Shown: piece after piece, positions 27,488-37,328 of the stretch
Layout of the letters: each line of letters starts with the position of its first letter
How positions within the stretch are numbered: the stretch's first letter is position 1
Assembly (NCBI RefSeq): GCF_029714365.1
Contig: NZ_CP121659.1
Span: 310,001 to 374,000, forward strand
From: Sinorhizobium terangae
GTDB lineage: Bacteria > Pseudomonadota > Alphaproteobacteria > Rhizobiales > Rhizobiaceae
Direction of reading: 5' to 3'
Length of the DNA: 64,000 bases
Notes under the pieces: generated by a model
Told to the model about the DNA's origin: nothing
The model's input: only the letters and a program-made list of their open reading frames with translations
Database searches by the model: none
Position numbers and translations under genes: made by a program

Positions 27488-30013
27488 ATGTTCATCGATA
27501 GAATTCTTGCCCGTTTCAAGATTCAGACGAAGGTTCTTTTCTTCATCCTGCCGTTTGTCGTCAGCATCTCGGCTGTCGGCATCACTGGCCTCTACGCATC
27601 GGGTCTGCTGCAGGGGCGCATGGAGATTTCAAATAGCGTCCTGCAAACGCTGAGCGGCTTCAAGGACGTCTATGCGGGCATGAACAACTTCCTCTACAAG
27701 ACGACCGAGGAAAGCCGCGATGCCGTTCGCTCTACGATCGCCGCCCAGAAGGACATCCTCGCTGAAACCGCCGAACAGGTTGCCGGCCAGAATGGACAGG
27801 AAGAGCTGACCGCTGCGATCGCTGCGACCAGCGATATCGAGGCGCGTATCGAGGGACTTTGGACGCTGCATGTCGGCGAGCAGGAACTGCGTGCGGCCAC
27901 GACGGCCAATCTGGAACGTCTGGTGGCCGAGCAGTCGAAGATCAATGAAGAGACGAACCGGCTGCAATATGCCGTGCGCAAGGACGAGAACGCGGCCAAG
28001 ACGATGCTCCGGAACGCCGAAAAGCTCCTGCGCGCCAGCCGCTTCTTCGCTGAGTTCGGCACCGAGGTCGCCAAGGCGACCACTGTCGAGGAGAAGCTGA
28101 AGCAGGTCAGGGACCGCTTCCCGATGATCGGCCGCACGCAGCGCGAGATCTTTACCTTGTTGCCGAAGGGCGAAAAGTCCCTTGCCGACACCGTGAATTC
28201 AGCCTCGAGCGAGATCGGCTCGCTGATCAAGGCACCGGTCGGACCCGAAACACTCGGCAGCATTTCGAAGTATGTCGATAGCTTCCGCACGGCGAGCTTC
28301 CGCCTCGAAGCCGCCTCCGTTGGCAAGATGCGCGAAGCCACGCAGATCTTCAGTGAACTCGATGAAAAGATCGCGAGCACCGAATCGGTGCTGACGGCGA
28401 CGCGCCGGCTATCCACGTCGATCACCGACATCCAGATCGCCGCAGCCGCCTTCCTTGGCAGCACGACCGAGGAAAATCGCAAAAAGCTCCTGGATAAGTT
28501 CCTTGCCGTTCAGGCAAATTTGACGACGCTGCGCGGAGTCGCGAACGGGATGAGCTTCTTCGGCACCACGTCGGACACGCTCCTTCCGATCATCGACGTC
28601 ATGAAGAAGGATGGTGTTGCGCTGGTCGCGAGTTCCGATAAGCGCAATTCCGAGTTCAATGCGGCGGGTGAATCGATCAATCAGATCTGGGGCGATCTGA
28701 CCGAGTTCGCCGAGCAGCAGAAAGTCGCCGCCGGTACCGAACGCGACGAAGCGAACCAGATCTCCGTTGCTGCGACCGTCGCCGGCGTCATCATCGCGTT
28801 GCTCGCCGGAATCGCGCTGACGCTGACGCTGAAGAAACCGATCGGGCAGATTACCGCCGCGATGCGCCGCCTTGCCGACGGTGCGCTCGATACGGCGATC
28901 GACGGCGACGCACGGCGCGACGAAATCGGCGACATGGCGCGTGCCCTCGGCGTGTTCAAGGAAAACGCCCTTTCCAAGGTGCGCATCGAGGCAGAAAGCG
29001 AAGAGCAGCGGTCTCGTGCCGAAGCGGAGCGCAGCCGCAACGACGCCGAGAAGCGTGAACTCGACCGGCAGATCGATCTTGCCGTCAGCGAACTCGCCGC
29101 TGGCCTAGGACGTCTGGCGCAAGGCGACCTATCGCGCCAGATCGAGGTGCCCTTCCACGGCCGGCTCGAGCAGTTGCGGACGGATTTCAATGGGTCGCTC
29201 ATCCGGCTTCAGGATACGCTCGCTCAGATCCGAACGAACGCCCAGGCAATCCAGCAGAGCGGTGCGGACATGCATCATTCGGCCGACTCGCTCTCCAAGC
29301 GCACCGAAGCCCAGGCGGCTTCGCTCGAGGAGACCGCGGCCGCGGTCGACCAGATCACGGTGACCGTGCGTTCCTCGGCCGAGCGTGCGCACGAGGCGAA
29401 CCTCGCCGTTTCGCAGACCAAGAAGAGCGCCGACAGCTCTGCGACCGTCGTTACCAATGCCATCGCCGCGATGGGACGCATCGAAGAGGCTTCACGCCAG
29501 ATCGAGCAGATCATCGAGGTCATCGACGACATCGCCTTCCAGACCAATCTGCTGGCCTTGAACGCCGGCATTGAGGCTGCACGAGCCGGTGAGGCGGGCA
29601 AGGGCTTTGCCGTCGTCGCGCAGGAGGTCCGGGAACTGGCGCAGCGTTCCGCCGAGGCGGCTCGGGAAATCAAGGGGCTCATCAACAAGTCGACCGAGGA
29701 GGTCAATTCCGGCTCGCATCTCGTCAAGGAGACCGGCGCGGTGCTCGCTTCGATCAGCGCTCAGATCGTTTCCGTCAGCCAGCATGTGGACATGATCGCG
29801 ACGGCCAGCCGCGACCAGGCGGCGGCGCTGAACGAGGTCAACGGCTCCGTCAACCAGATGGATCAGATGACCCAGCAGAATGCCTCGATGGTCGAGGAAG
29901 CGACGGCCACCAGCCGCGCACTCGCAAGCCAGGCAGATACGCTGATGATGCTCGTCGAGCAATTCCGGCTGGAGCCGGAGACCGGTTCCGGTCAGGTCTA
30001 TCGCGCAGCGTAG
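27488..30013 (+). CDS. Methyl-accepting chemotaxis protein with a long periplasmic sensor
   Basis: This 841-residue chemoreceptor has a first membrane helix at about residues 13-36 and a second at about 427-450 (VAATVAGVIIALLAGIALTL). That leaves an unusually large periplasmic domain of about 390 residues that is almost wholly helical. A HAMP domain follows (KKPIGQITAAMRRLADGALD). The cytoplasmic signalling hairpin carries the conserved tip DDIAFQTNLLALNAGIEAAR and GKGFAVVAQEVRELAQRSAE. No CheR-tethering pentapeptide is present at the C-terminus (it ends SGQVYRAA). From memory the layout resembles McpZ of Sinorhizobium meliloti, but I cannot confirm orthology. GTG 27479 is an alternative start three codons upstream. 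Confidence 0.93.
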   Translation: MFIDRILARFKIQTKVLFFILPFVVSISAVGITGLYASGLLQGRMEISNSVLQTLSGFKDVYAGMNNFLYKTTEESRDAVRSTIAAQKDILAETAEQVAGQNGQEELTAAIAATSDIEARIEGLWTLHVGEQELRAATTANLERLVAEQSKINEETNRLQYAVRKDENAAKTMLRNAEKLLRASRFFAEFGTEVAKATTVEEKLKQVRDRFPMIGRTQREIFTLLPKGEKSLADTVNSASSEIGSLIKAPVGPETLGSISKYVDSFRTASFRLEAASVGKMREATQIFSELDEKIASTESVLTATRRLSTSITDIQIAAAAFLGSTTEENRKKLLDKFLAVQANLTTLRGVANGMSFFGTTSDTLLPIIDVMKKDGVALVASSDKRNSEFNAAGESINQIWGDLTEFAEQQKVAAGTERDEANQISVAATVAGVIIALLAGIALTLTLKKPIGQITAAMRRLADGALDTAIDGDARRDEIGDMARALGVFKENALSKVRIEAESEEQRSRAEAERSRNDAEKRELDRQIDLAVSELAAGLGRLAQGDLSRQIEVPFHGRLEQLRTDFNGSLIRLQDTLAQIRTNAQAIQQSGADMHHSADSLSKRTEAQAASLEETAAAVDQITVTVRSSAERAHEANLAVSQTKKSADSSATVVTNAIAAMGRIEEASRQIEQIIEVIDDIAFQTNLLALNAGIEAARAGEAGKGFAVVAQEVRELAQRSAEAAREIKGLINKSTEEVNSGSHLVKETGAVLASISAQIVSVSQHVDMIATASRDQAAALNEVNGSVNQMDQMTQQNASMVEEATATSRALASQADTLMMLVEQFRLEPETGSGQVYRAA

Positions 30014-30065
30014 CGGACGCCAACGTTAAAGGTCCTGCGGGCACGCCGCGTGGCGCCGAAGAACT

Positions 30066-30096
30066 GAACGCCGCGCATCAGGGATGCGCGGCGTTC
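30066..30096. terminator. Perfect 14-bp stem between convergent genes
   Basis: GAACGCCGCGCATC and GATGCGCGGCGTTC pair perfectly around a 3-base AGG loop. It lies 52 bases after the chemoreceptor stop and ends exactly at the stop codon of the convergent small gene (30097-30303). There is only a weak T-rich tail, so it may be a bidirectional, partly Rho-independent terminator. Confidence 0.6.
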
Positions 30097-30303
30097 TCAT
30101 TTCATGCTGCTTGCGCAAAGGGCCGGACAGGTGTCGGCCGTGTCCTCGTGCGTCTCGGCGGGCCGTCGCCTGCGGAAGAACGCCGCAAATAGCTCCTTCG
30201 TGAAGTCCTTCGTGCGGCTTGGCCGTCGGGGCTCGAACGGTTCGTCCCAGCGGCGATTTCTTGAGGCCATATCGAATAGAACGGCCATTGCCATCATGTC
30301 CAT
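30097..30303 (-). CDS. Small basic protein of unknown function (68 residues)
   Basis: The 68-residue product begins MDMMAMAVLFDMASRNRRWD and has a basic Arg-rich centre (FRRRRPAETHEDTADT). AGGAG at 30311-30315 lies seven bases upstream of the ATG, a strong ribosome binding site on this strand, which is my main reason for accepting it. It faces the chemoreceptor gene across a perfect stem-loop and is divergent from a LysR regulator gene (start 30391), which might control it. No family is recognised. Confidence 0.6.
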   Translation of the reverse strand: MDMMAMAVLFDMASRNRRWDEPFEPRRPSRTKDFTKELFAAFFRRRRPAETHEDTADTCPALCASSMK

Positions 30304-30390
30304 GGTGATGCTCCTCGTTTTTGGGCATCTCCTTTTTATGCATTCAAAACTGTTTTACATACATCCCATTTCCCCATATGTCTTTCACCC

Positions 30391-31272
30391 ATGAAAAACA
30401 TGGACTGGGACATCTACCGCTGTTTCATGACCGTGGCGCGCGCCGGCGGCCTGACTGGTGCGGCGCAGGTAACTGGCCTTAGTCCGGCAACCATCGGCCG
30501 CCGGATGCTGGAGATCGAGGAGCGTACCGGGCGCTCGCTCTTCGTGCGCAGCCAGACCGGATACGTGCTCACCGCCGACGGACGTCTCCTGTTCGAGCAA
30601 TTGCAGGAAATGGAGGCGGCGGCTCGCAAGGTTGAGAACTGGCAAAAGGAAGGCGAGGGGATGCCGGTCGTGCGCATCGCGGCCGGAACGTGGAACGCAT
30701 GGCTGATCGCGGAAAATTTTCCGGCGATCTGCACCGAGCGCGATGCCTTTGCCATATCGCTTTCGATCGGGGAGGCGCGGGCGAATCTTGCCTATCGGGA
30801 GAGCGATATCGGCATCCGCGCCTTCGAGCCGGAAGAGGCCTATCTGGCCTCGCGGTTGATCGGCGAAGTGGCCTATGCCGCCTACCGGCGGAAAAATGCG
30901 CCGGACGGTGGGCCGGATCGCTGGGTTGCGGTTGCCGAGGAAGAGGCGATCTCGGCCTATCTGCGCTGGCCGCACGAGCAGGCGGCCGGCCGCATTGTTG
31001 CGACGGTTGGTCGCCCGCGCTCCTTGCTCGATCTCGCGCGCGCCGGGGCGGGAAGGGCGGTATTGCCCTGCTTCGTCGGCGACCTCGATCCGCTGCTCGA
31101 GCGCGCCGGCGAGGAAATCGAACCGCTTCGACATCGGCAATGGATCGTCATGAACAACGATGACCGCCACAGGCGGGAAATCCGCACCGTCGTTGACCGA
31201 ATGACACGGCTGCTGCGCAGCCACGTGGATGTATTTGCCGGCAAGCGCCCGCGGCGGACCTCCTCTGCATAG
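30391..31272 (+). CDS. LysR-family transcriptional regulator
   Basis: The 293-residue regulator has the LysR winged helix-turn-helix at the N-terminus (TGAAQVTGLSPATIGRRMLE, about residues 24-43, then GRSLFVRSQTGYVLTADGRL). A substrate-binding-type effector domain starts at about residue 90. The sequence is of the short-effector, one-strand type (compare VARAGGLTGAAQ). Its target is not evident; the divergent small gene 30097-30303 across an 87-base AT-rich space is the nearest candidate. Confidence 0.9.
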   Translation: MKNMDWDIYRCFMTVARAGGLTGAAQVTGLSPATIGRRMLEIEERTGRSLFVRSQTGYVLTADGRLLFEQLQEMEAAARKVENWQKEGEGMPVVRIAAGTWNAWLIAENFPAICTERDAFAISLSIGEARANLAYRESDIGIRAFEPEEAYLASRLIGEVAYAAYRRKNAPDGGPDRWVAVAEEEAISAYLRWPHEQAAGRIVATVGRPRSLLDLARAGAGRAVLPCFVGDLDPLLERAGEEIEPLRHRQWIVMNNDDRHRREIRTVVDRMTRLLRSHVDVFAGKRPRRTSSA

Positions 31273-31337
31273 GACCGAAACGGTCACCGGCCGATTTGCG
31301 GTCGGCCGATGACCTCCTCTGGATGGAAGGCTATCTT

Positions 31338-31451
31338 TCAGCCCCTGTCGCGAGTGACGGCCACGGGAATCCGACGCTTGCGTGACAGGGTGTCGCGCCA
31401 GTACATGCCAGAGAGCGTTAGGACGAGCACGACAGCCGCGAGACCGAACAT
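31338..31451 (-). CDS. Micro-protein with one membrane helix, coupled to the upstream small gene
   Basis: A 37-residue frame starts with ATG whose A is the last base of the upstream gene's TGA (TGATG, 31453-31449), the classical arrangement for translational coupling. The product has an N-terminal hydrophobic helix (FGLAAVVLVLTLSGMYW) and a basic tail (RDTLSRKRRIPVAVTRDRG), so it should be an inner-membrane protein with a positive cytoplasmic end. No family is recognised. Evidence is the coupling, the clear membrane topology and the context; the frame is too short for statistics alone. Confidence 0.5.
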   Translation of the reverse strand: MFGLAAVVLVLTLSGMYWRDTLSRKRRIPVAVTRDRG

Positions 31452-31690
31452 CACGACCGCCCTTGTGTGACGATGACCGGAATGAGCAGGTCGCCCCAGT
31501 TGCCTTCGCCGCCATGATGGCGCGCCGAGCGCACGAGCTCGACCGAAACGCCGGCGTCGACGGCCTTCATGACCGACTGGTTGAGGCGATGCAGGTCGTT
31601 CGCGACCATGCGGATCGCTGCCTGCTGTTCCGGGGTCATGGCCGACGACTGTTCCTCGGCCCGTTCCTTGACGCGTGTCTGTACTGTCAT
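31451..31690 (-). CDS. Small protein downstream of aceA (79 residues), unknown function
   Basis: The 79-residue product has a helical charged N-terminal half (VKERAEEQSSAMTPEQQAAI; MVANDLHRLNQSVMKAVDAG) and a short C-terminal beta-type segment ending DLLIPVIVTQGRS. GAAGGAGC lies 9-16 bases upstream of the ATG. It follows aceA on the same strand after 121 bases and overlaps the next micro-gene as TGATG. No signal peptide or known domain is seen. A role linked to isocitrate lyase or growth on acetate is only suggested by position. Confidence 0.7.
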   Translation of the reverse strand: MTVQTRVKERAEEQSSAMTPEQQAAIRMVANDLHRLNQSVMKAVDAGVSVELVRSARHHGGEGNWGDLLIPVIVTQGRS

Positions 31691-31811
31691 TGGTGTTGCT
31701 CCTTCAAAGGTAAGAGCCGGATGCGGGATATTGGTTCCGCTTTCCGTTCGAGGTTCTGTTGTTTTCCGAGGCGCGCGACGGGCAGGGATGCCGCGCGCCC
31801 CGGCCTTTCGT

Positions 31812-33101
<1,290 letters not shown>

Positions 33102-33111
33102 TCTTGCCTCC

Positions 33112-33119
33112 TTGTAAAA
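33112..33119. promoter_or_regulatory. TTGTAAAA half-site adjoining the aceA ribosome binding site
   Basis: On the minus strand the sequence reads TTTTACAAGGAGG, so the half-site TTTTACAA overlaps the start of the Shine-Dalgarno. The same TTACAA/TTGTAA element recurs at 33181-33186, 33271-33284 and 33312-33331. Confidence 0.45.
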
Positions 33120-33270
33120 ACCGATAGCTCTTTGACTTTGGTCTTACGCCCATTCTTGGCCGCAAGCTCATGTGACATTTTTTACATTGCAGTGCACGTG
33201 AGCGCCATGGAAATCGCAGGAATAGCCGATTCAAAAGGGTTATCTTGTCTTGTGTTTGACAGTGGGAATC

Positions 33271-33284
33271 TGTAAATCTGTAAA
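33271..33284. promoter_or_regulatory. Direct repeat TGTAAA upstream of the aceA-linked regulator
   Basis: TGTAAATCTGTAAA holds two copies of TGTAAA eight bases apart in the aceA/regulator space. Related TTTACA lies at 33181-33186. They are candidate binding sites for the adjacent HTH regulator. Confidence 0.45.
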
Positions 33285-33311
33285 AGATGTCAAAGCTGCC
33301 GCGGCGCCGAT

Positions 33312-33331
33312 TTTGTAAAGGGAGTTACAAA
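33312..33331. promoter_or_regulatory. Palindrome enclosing the regulator's ribosome binding site
   Basis: TTTGTAA (33312-33318) and TTACAAA (33325-33331) form a perfect 7-bp inverted repeat around AGGGAG, which is the Shine-Dalgarno of the gene starting at ATG 33331. As DNA it is a candidate autorepression operator; as RNA it would place the Shine-Dalgarno in the loop of a hairpin. Confidence 0.6.
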
Positions 33332-34740
33332 TGGCTGAAAACAAGATCTTCGCCGGGCCGCGCGTCAGACGCATCCGCAACGGCCTTCAGTTGACGCAGA
33401 CGGCGATGGCGGAGGCGCTCGGCATCTCCCCCTCCTACCTGAACCTTATCGAGCGCAATCAGCGGCCGCTGACGGTGCAGCTTCTCCTCAAGCTTTCCTC
33501 GGTCTACAAGGTGGACCTCGACGAGTTGCAGGGAGAAACCGGCGGCGGTCTGGCGCAGCTGCGCGAGGTTTTCGCGGACCCGCTTCTAGCCGGGGAACTC
33601 CCGGGCGACCAGGAACTGATCGAAATCGCCGAAGCGGCGCCCAATGCCTCCGGCGGCATCGTCAAGCTTTATCGCGCCTATCGCGAGCAGGCGTCACGCC
33701 TCAAGGATCTTGCCGATCTCCTTGCGGGACAGGGGCACATGGCGGCGCTTTCGGGCACGCGGCTGCCGATCGACGAGGTGCGCGAGGCGTTCGAGGCGCG
33801 GCCCAATCATTTCGCGCGGATCGAGGAGGCCATGGAGGCGTTCCATGCGGCGCTTTCCCCCGGCGACGATCTCTCCGGAGCGCTGAAGGCCTGGCTCAAG
33901 AAGGAGCATGGCCTCGTCGTCAGAACGCTGCCGGTGCACGCCATGCCGAACCTGCGCCGGCGTTTCGACCGGCACTCGATGCGGCTCTTTATTTCCGAAC
34001 GCCTGTCACCCTTCGACCAGACGCGGGAAATCGCCATGGAAGTGGCGTCGATCGCCTGTCACGAGGCGATCGACGCAGAGCTGGAGCAAATCCGCTTCTC
34101 GACTGCCGAGGCGCGCCGCATCGGTCGCTTCGAACTCGCACGATATGCCGCTCACGCCTTGATGATGCCCTATCAAACGTTTCTCGCCGCCGCACAGCGC
34201 GCGAAATACGACATCGATCTATTGCGATCCCGCTTTCAGGTGTCCTTCGAACAGGCAGCCAATCGACTGACGATGCTGCAGCGTCCCGGTGCAACGGGCA
34301 TCCCGTTTTTCCTCATGGAGATCGATAATGCCGGCCACCGGCTGCGCCGTGCAGGCGCGCTTGGCTTTCCTGCTGCGCGCTTCGGCGGCGCCTGTCCCAA
34401 GCTCAATATCCATGCCGCCTTCGCCGTGCCGGGCCAGGTTCTCGTCGACCGCGTCGAAATGCCGGAAGGTAGTGAATTCCTTGTCGTTTCGCGGACACTC
34501 GACGGACCGCAAGCGGGCTTTGAGGAAAGGGTGAGACGTACGGCGCTGCTCATCGGCTGTGACGCCGGATTCGCGGAGGAAGTCGTCTATGGTGCTTCGA
34601 AGATGGTGGCAGTACCCGTCGGTGCGGCCTGCCGCCTCTGCGAGCGGCAAGGCTGTCTGGCGCGCGCCGAACCGCCCGTCACCCGCCCGCTCGGCCTTGA
34701 TGAGATGGCGACGGGCCTCAGTGTTTTCGATTTTCAGTAG
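33331..34740 (+). CDS. HTH transcriptional regulator of the ScfR/RamB type (short-chain fatty acid/acetate control)
   Basis: The 469-residue protein has an N-terminal Xre-type helix-turn-helix (GLQLTQTAMAEALGISPSYLN, about residues 19-38, split here). An IrrE/ImmA-like middle follows (MEVASIACHEAIDAELEQIR; FELARYAAHALMMPYQTFLA). The C-terminal DUF2083 domain has paired cysteines (AACRLCERQGCLARAEPP, about 430-447). This is the architecture of ScfR/RamB regulators that control acetate and propionate genes. Divergence from aceA and the TTTGTAA/TTACAAA sites fit direct control of aceA and of itself. Activator or repressor action cannot be told from sequence. Confidence 0.85.
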   Translation: MAENKIFAGPRVRRIRNGLQLTQTAMAEALGISPSYLNLIERNQRPLTVQLLLKLSSVYKVDLDELQGETGGGLAQLREVFADPLLAGELPGDQELIEIAEAAPNASGGIVKLYRAYREQASRLKDLADLLAGQGHMAALSGTRLPIDEVREAFEARPNHFARIEEAMEAFHAALSPGDDLSGALKAWLKKEHGLVVRTLPVHAMPNLRRRFDRHSMRLFISERLSPFDQTREIAMEVASIACHEAIDAELEQIRFSTAEARRIGRFELARYAAHALMMPYQTFLAAAQRAKYDIDLLRSRFQVSFEQAANRLTMLQRPGATGIPFFLMEIDNAGHRLRRAGALGFPAARFGGACPKLNIHAAFAVPGQVLVDRVEMPEGSEFLVVSRTLDGPQAGFEERVRRTALLIGCDAGFAEEVVYGASKMVAVPVGAACRLCERQGCLARAEPPVTRPLGLDEMATGLSVFDFQ

Positions 34741-34747
34741 TCAGGTT

Positions 34748-35701
34748 TCAGTAGCTGGCCGGGTGCTGATTGGGCAACAGCGGCGCCTCGGGCGCAAAGC
34801 ACTCCGCAGTGAGACCGGTGGTATAGCCGCGGGTGATGTGGGCCTTCTCCGCATAGGCCTTGTTTCGCATCAGGATCGCGTGCAGTTCCGGCAGGTTATA
34901 GTAGGGCACACCGGGATAGAGGTGGTGCTCGAGGTGGTAGTTGATGTTGTGGGGCGCGAAGAAAAGCTTCTCCCAGGCATGAGGATAGACAGTGCGTGAG
35001 CTCGTCAGCTCGTCGCTGTAATCCATGCTGCCGAAATGTTCGGCGACGCTGCGCACGTAAAGAAACAGGCAGAAGAAGGTGAAAAAGGGCACGAGCCAGT
35101 AGAGAACGAATTCGCGCCAGATGCCGAGGACCGTGAAAAGGACTGCTGCCGATAGGTAGAAGCCAAGCCGCAGCGCCTTGTAGGCCGAAGTCGAGCGATC
35201 GGTCTTCGAGATCCTCTTGGCCATGTGGATGAGGTCGCGGATCGAATTCACCGCAACGAGATAGCCGAGCAGTTGCGTTATGCCGCGCGCCAGTTTCTGC
35301 GGGAAGGTAAACTGTGCCAGGCCACGCTTTGCGATCCAGTCCGGGTCGTCATCGGTATTGGCGTGCTGGTGATGGGCAAGATGGTTCTGGCGATAGCCGT
35401 CGACGGTTGCCAGCACGGGCCAGGCTAGCAGAATGTCGCTCATCCAGTCGCTGAGCTTGCGGTCGCGGATGATGCGGTAATGGGCAGCCTCATGCACCAT
35501 GCAGCCGAAGGCGTGCATTCGCCCGGCGATCACGGCGATGGCGATCACGTAGACCAGGATATTGTCGGCATATTCACTGACGGCGATCGCTGCCGCTATG
35601 GTTGCCCAGTCCGTGGCGATTGCCGTTAGTGATTTTCTCGGCTGCAGAACCGAGAGGCGTTTCAGTTCCCTCGGATCGATCCTGCGGTTTCGCTCGCTCA
35701 T
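34748..35701 (-). CDS. Membrane fatty acid desaturase
   Basis: The 317-residue integral-membrane protein has the three histidine boxes of di-iron desaturases: HEAAH (about residues 70-74), HLAHHQHAN (about 107-115) and HNINYHLEHHLYPGVP (about 253-268). Four hydrophobic segments lie around them. It should introduce a double bond into, or hydroxylate, a lipid acyl chain or related substrate; the closest functional types are fatty acid and carotenoid/sphingolipid desaturases. The regulator gene 33331-34740 converges on it with 7 bases between stops. Confidence 0.88.
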   Translation of the reverse strand: MSERNRRIDPRELKRLSVLQPRKSLTAIATDWATIAAAIAVSEYADNILVYVIAIAVIAGRMHAFGCMVHEAAHYRIIRDRKLSDWMSDILLAWPVLATVDGYRQNHLAHHQHANTDDDPDWIAKRGLAQFTFPQKLARGITQLLGYLVAVNSIRDLIHMAKRISKTDRSTSAYKALRLGFYLSAAVLFTVLGIWREFVLYWLVPFFTFFCLFLYVRSVAEHFGSMDYSDELTSSRTVYPHAWEKLFFAPHNINYHLEHHLYPGVPYYNLPELHAILMRNKAYAEKAHITRGYTTGLTAECFAPEAPLLPNQHPASY

Positions 35702-36040
35702 GACGTGGTCCGGACGCTTCTACACAACCGCCGGCAAACTCGCATTTCCACTAAGGTTAATCAATCGTAAACGCGGCCCGTTAGTCGGCATGTTTGCGCC
35801 ATGGTTAACAAGGGTGGCTGTTTCCGCTTGATACAGGGGCCCTGATCAACGCGCCATAAGTACCGGTTTTTGCTTACGCTTGCCAAAATGCGATCGGACA
35901 CGGGATCGTGCCTGAAACCCGAGCGAAAGCGCTTGAGGTTGGTGAGAAAGATGCCTAACCTCGCCGTCGGGTCGACTGGGATCGGGCTTGACCGCACGGG
36001 TTAGCGGCTCCGGCCGAAACCGATAATAATGAGGGAACTG
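35702..36040. other. Divergent promoter region between desaturase and potF, no gene seen
   Basis: This 339-base space has two AT-richer patches with GGTTAA (35755-35760 and 35802-35807) and a CTTGAC at 35987-35992 facing potF. A matching -10 element is not clear. No repeat element or coding frame is convincing. Confidence 0.4.
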
Positions 36041-37135
36041 ATGTCCAAAATCATAATCGCAACACTTGCAGCCGCGACACTTGCGGGATCGACCATGCTC
36101 GCCTCCGCGCAGGAGCGCGTCGTCAACGTCTACAACTGGTCCGACTATATCGACAGCAGCATCCTCGAGGACTTCACCAAAGAGACCGGCATCAAGGTGG
36201 TCTACGACGTCTTCGATTCCAACGAAATCCTGGAGACCAAACTGCTTGCCGGCGGCTCCGGCTACGACGTCGTGGTGCCGACGGCTTATTTCCTGCAGCG
36301 CCAGATCGCGGCTGGGGTCTTCCAGAAGCTCGACAAGTCGAAGCTCCCGAACCTGTCGAACATGTGGAACGTCATCATGGAGCGTACGGCGCAGTACGAT
36401 CCCGGCAACGAATATGCCGTCGACTACATGTGGGGTACGACCGGCATCGGCTACAATGTCGACAAGATGAAGGAGATCCTGGGCACCGACGAGAAGCCGA
36501 ACTGGGACGTCATCTTCAAGCCCGAACTGGCCGCGAAGTTTAAGGATTGCGGCATCCATATCCTCGATTCTCCGACCGACATCGTTCCTTCCGCACTTGC
36601 TTATCTGGGCCTCAATCCCGACAGCCACGACACGGCCGACCTTGAAAAGGCGGGCGAACTGCTGACGACCATCCGCCCCTATGTCCGCAAGTTCCATTCG
36701 TCGGAATACATCAACGCGCTCGCAAACGGCGACATCTGCCTGGCCGTCGGCTTCTCCGGCGATATCTTCCAGGCGCGGGACCGGGCTGCGGAGGCGAAAG
36801 CCGGTGTCACGGTCGATTATTCGATCCCGGCGCAAGGCGCGCAGATGTGGTTCGACATGCTCGCAATTCCCGCCGACGCGCCGCATGTCGCCGAAGCGCA
36901 TGAGTTCATCAACTACATGATGAAGCCGGAGGTCATTGCCAAGGCCTCGAACTATGTCTTCTACGCCAATGGCAACAAAGCTTCCCAGCAGTTCCTGGAC
37001 AAGGAAGTCTTGGAAGACACGGCTATCTATCCGTCAGACGAGGTGATGCAGAAGCTGTTCACCGTCACGCCGTTCGAGCCCAAGGAGCAGCGGGCCTTGA
37101 CCCGGCTCTGGACCAAGGTCGTGACCGGCCAGTAA
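36041..37135 (+). CDS. potF: Putrescine ABC transporter substrate-binding protein PotF
   Basis: The 364-residue periplasmic protein has a signal peptide (IIIATLAAATLAGSTMLASA, about residues 4-23). The mature part begins with the polyamine-binding motif VVNVYNWSDYIDSSILEDF (about 27-45). WGTTGIGYNVDKM and FYANGNKASQQFLDKEVLED are also typical of PotF/PotD. ATG 36041 is preferred to 36029 because GAGGGAA lies 4-10 bases upstream. A strong terminator follows, so the binding protein may be made in excess over PotGHI. Confidence 0.93.
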   Translation: MSKIIIATLAAATLAGSTMLASAQERVVNVYNWSDYIDSSILEDFTKETGIKVVYDVFDSNEILETKLLAGGSGYDVVVPTAYFLQRQIAAGVFQKLDKSKLPNLSNMWNVIMERTAQYDPGNEYAVDYMWGTTGIGYNVDKMKEILGTDEKPNWDVIFKPELAAKFKDCGIHILDSPTDIVPSALAYLGLNPDSHDTADLEKAGELLTTIRPYVRKFHSSEYINALANGDICLAVGFSGDIFQARDRAAEAKAGVTVDYSIPAQGAQMWFDMLAIPADAPHVAEAHEFINYMMKPEVIAKASNYVFYANGNKASQQFLDKEVLEDTAIYPSDEVMQKLFTVTPFEPKEQRALTRLWTKVVTGQ

Positions 37136-37146
37136 GAGCGGAAGCG

Positions 37147-37180
37147 AATTGCCCGGCCCCGAAATCCGGGCAATTTTTTT
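37147..37180 (+). terminator. Rho-independent terminator after potF
   Basis: AATTGCCCGG (37147-37156) pairs perfectly with CCGGGCAATT (37166-37175) across a 9-base loop and is followed by a run of T. It sits between potF and potG and probably gives partial termination within the operon, unless potG has its own promoter. Confidence 0.85.
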
Positions 37181-37261
37181 GGAGCGGGACGAGGAAAGAC
37201 GCGACGTTATTTTTCGCCTGTCTTTCCGGTCACCGTAAGATTGCAATGGGCGCTTTAAGGA

Positions 37262-37328
37262 TAAGACATGCAGCAATCCGAAGAGCTACAGCGTCCTTTG
37301 CGCGTCTGACAGGACGCGCGGCGCTGCA
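37262..37328. repeat. Mosaic repeat between potF and potG
   Basis: GACATGCAGCAATCCGAAGAGCTACAGCGTCC...GGACGCGCGGCGCTGCAG is a copy of the CTGCATG/CTACAGCG modules. A preceding stretch, 37182-37230 (GAGCGGGACGAGGAAAGACG), resembles the module at 16802-16850. Confidence 0.65.
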
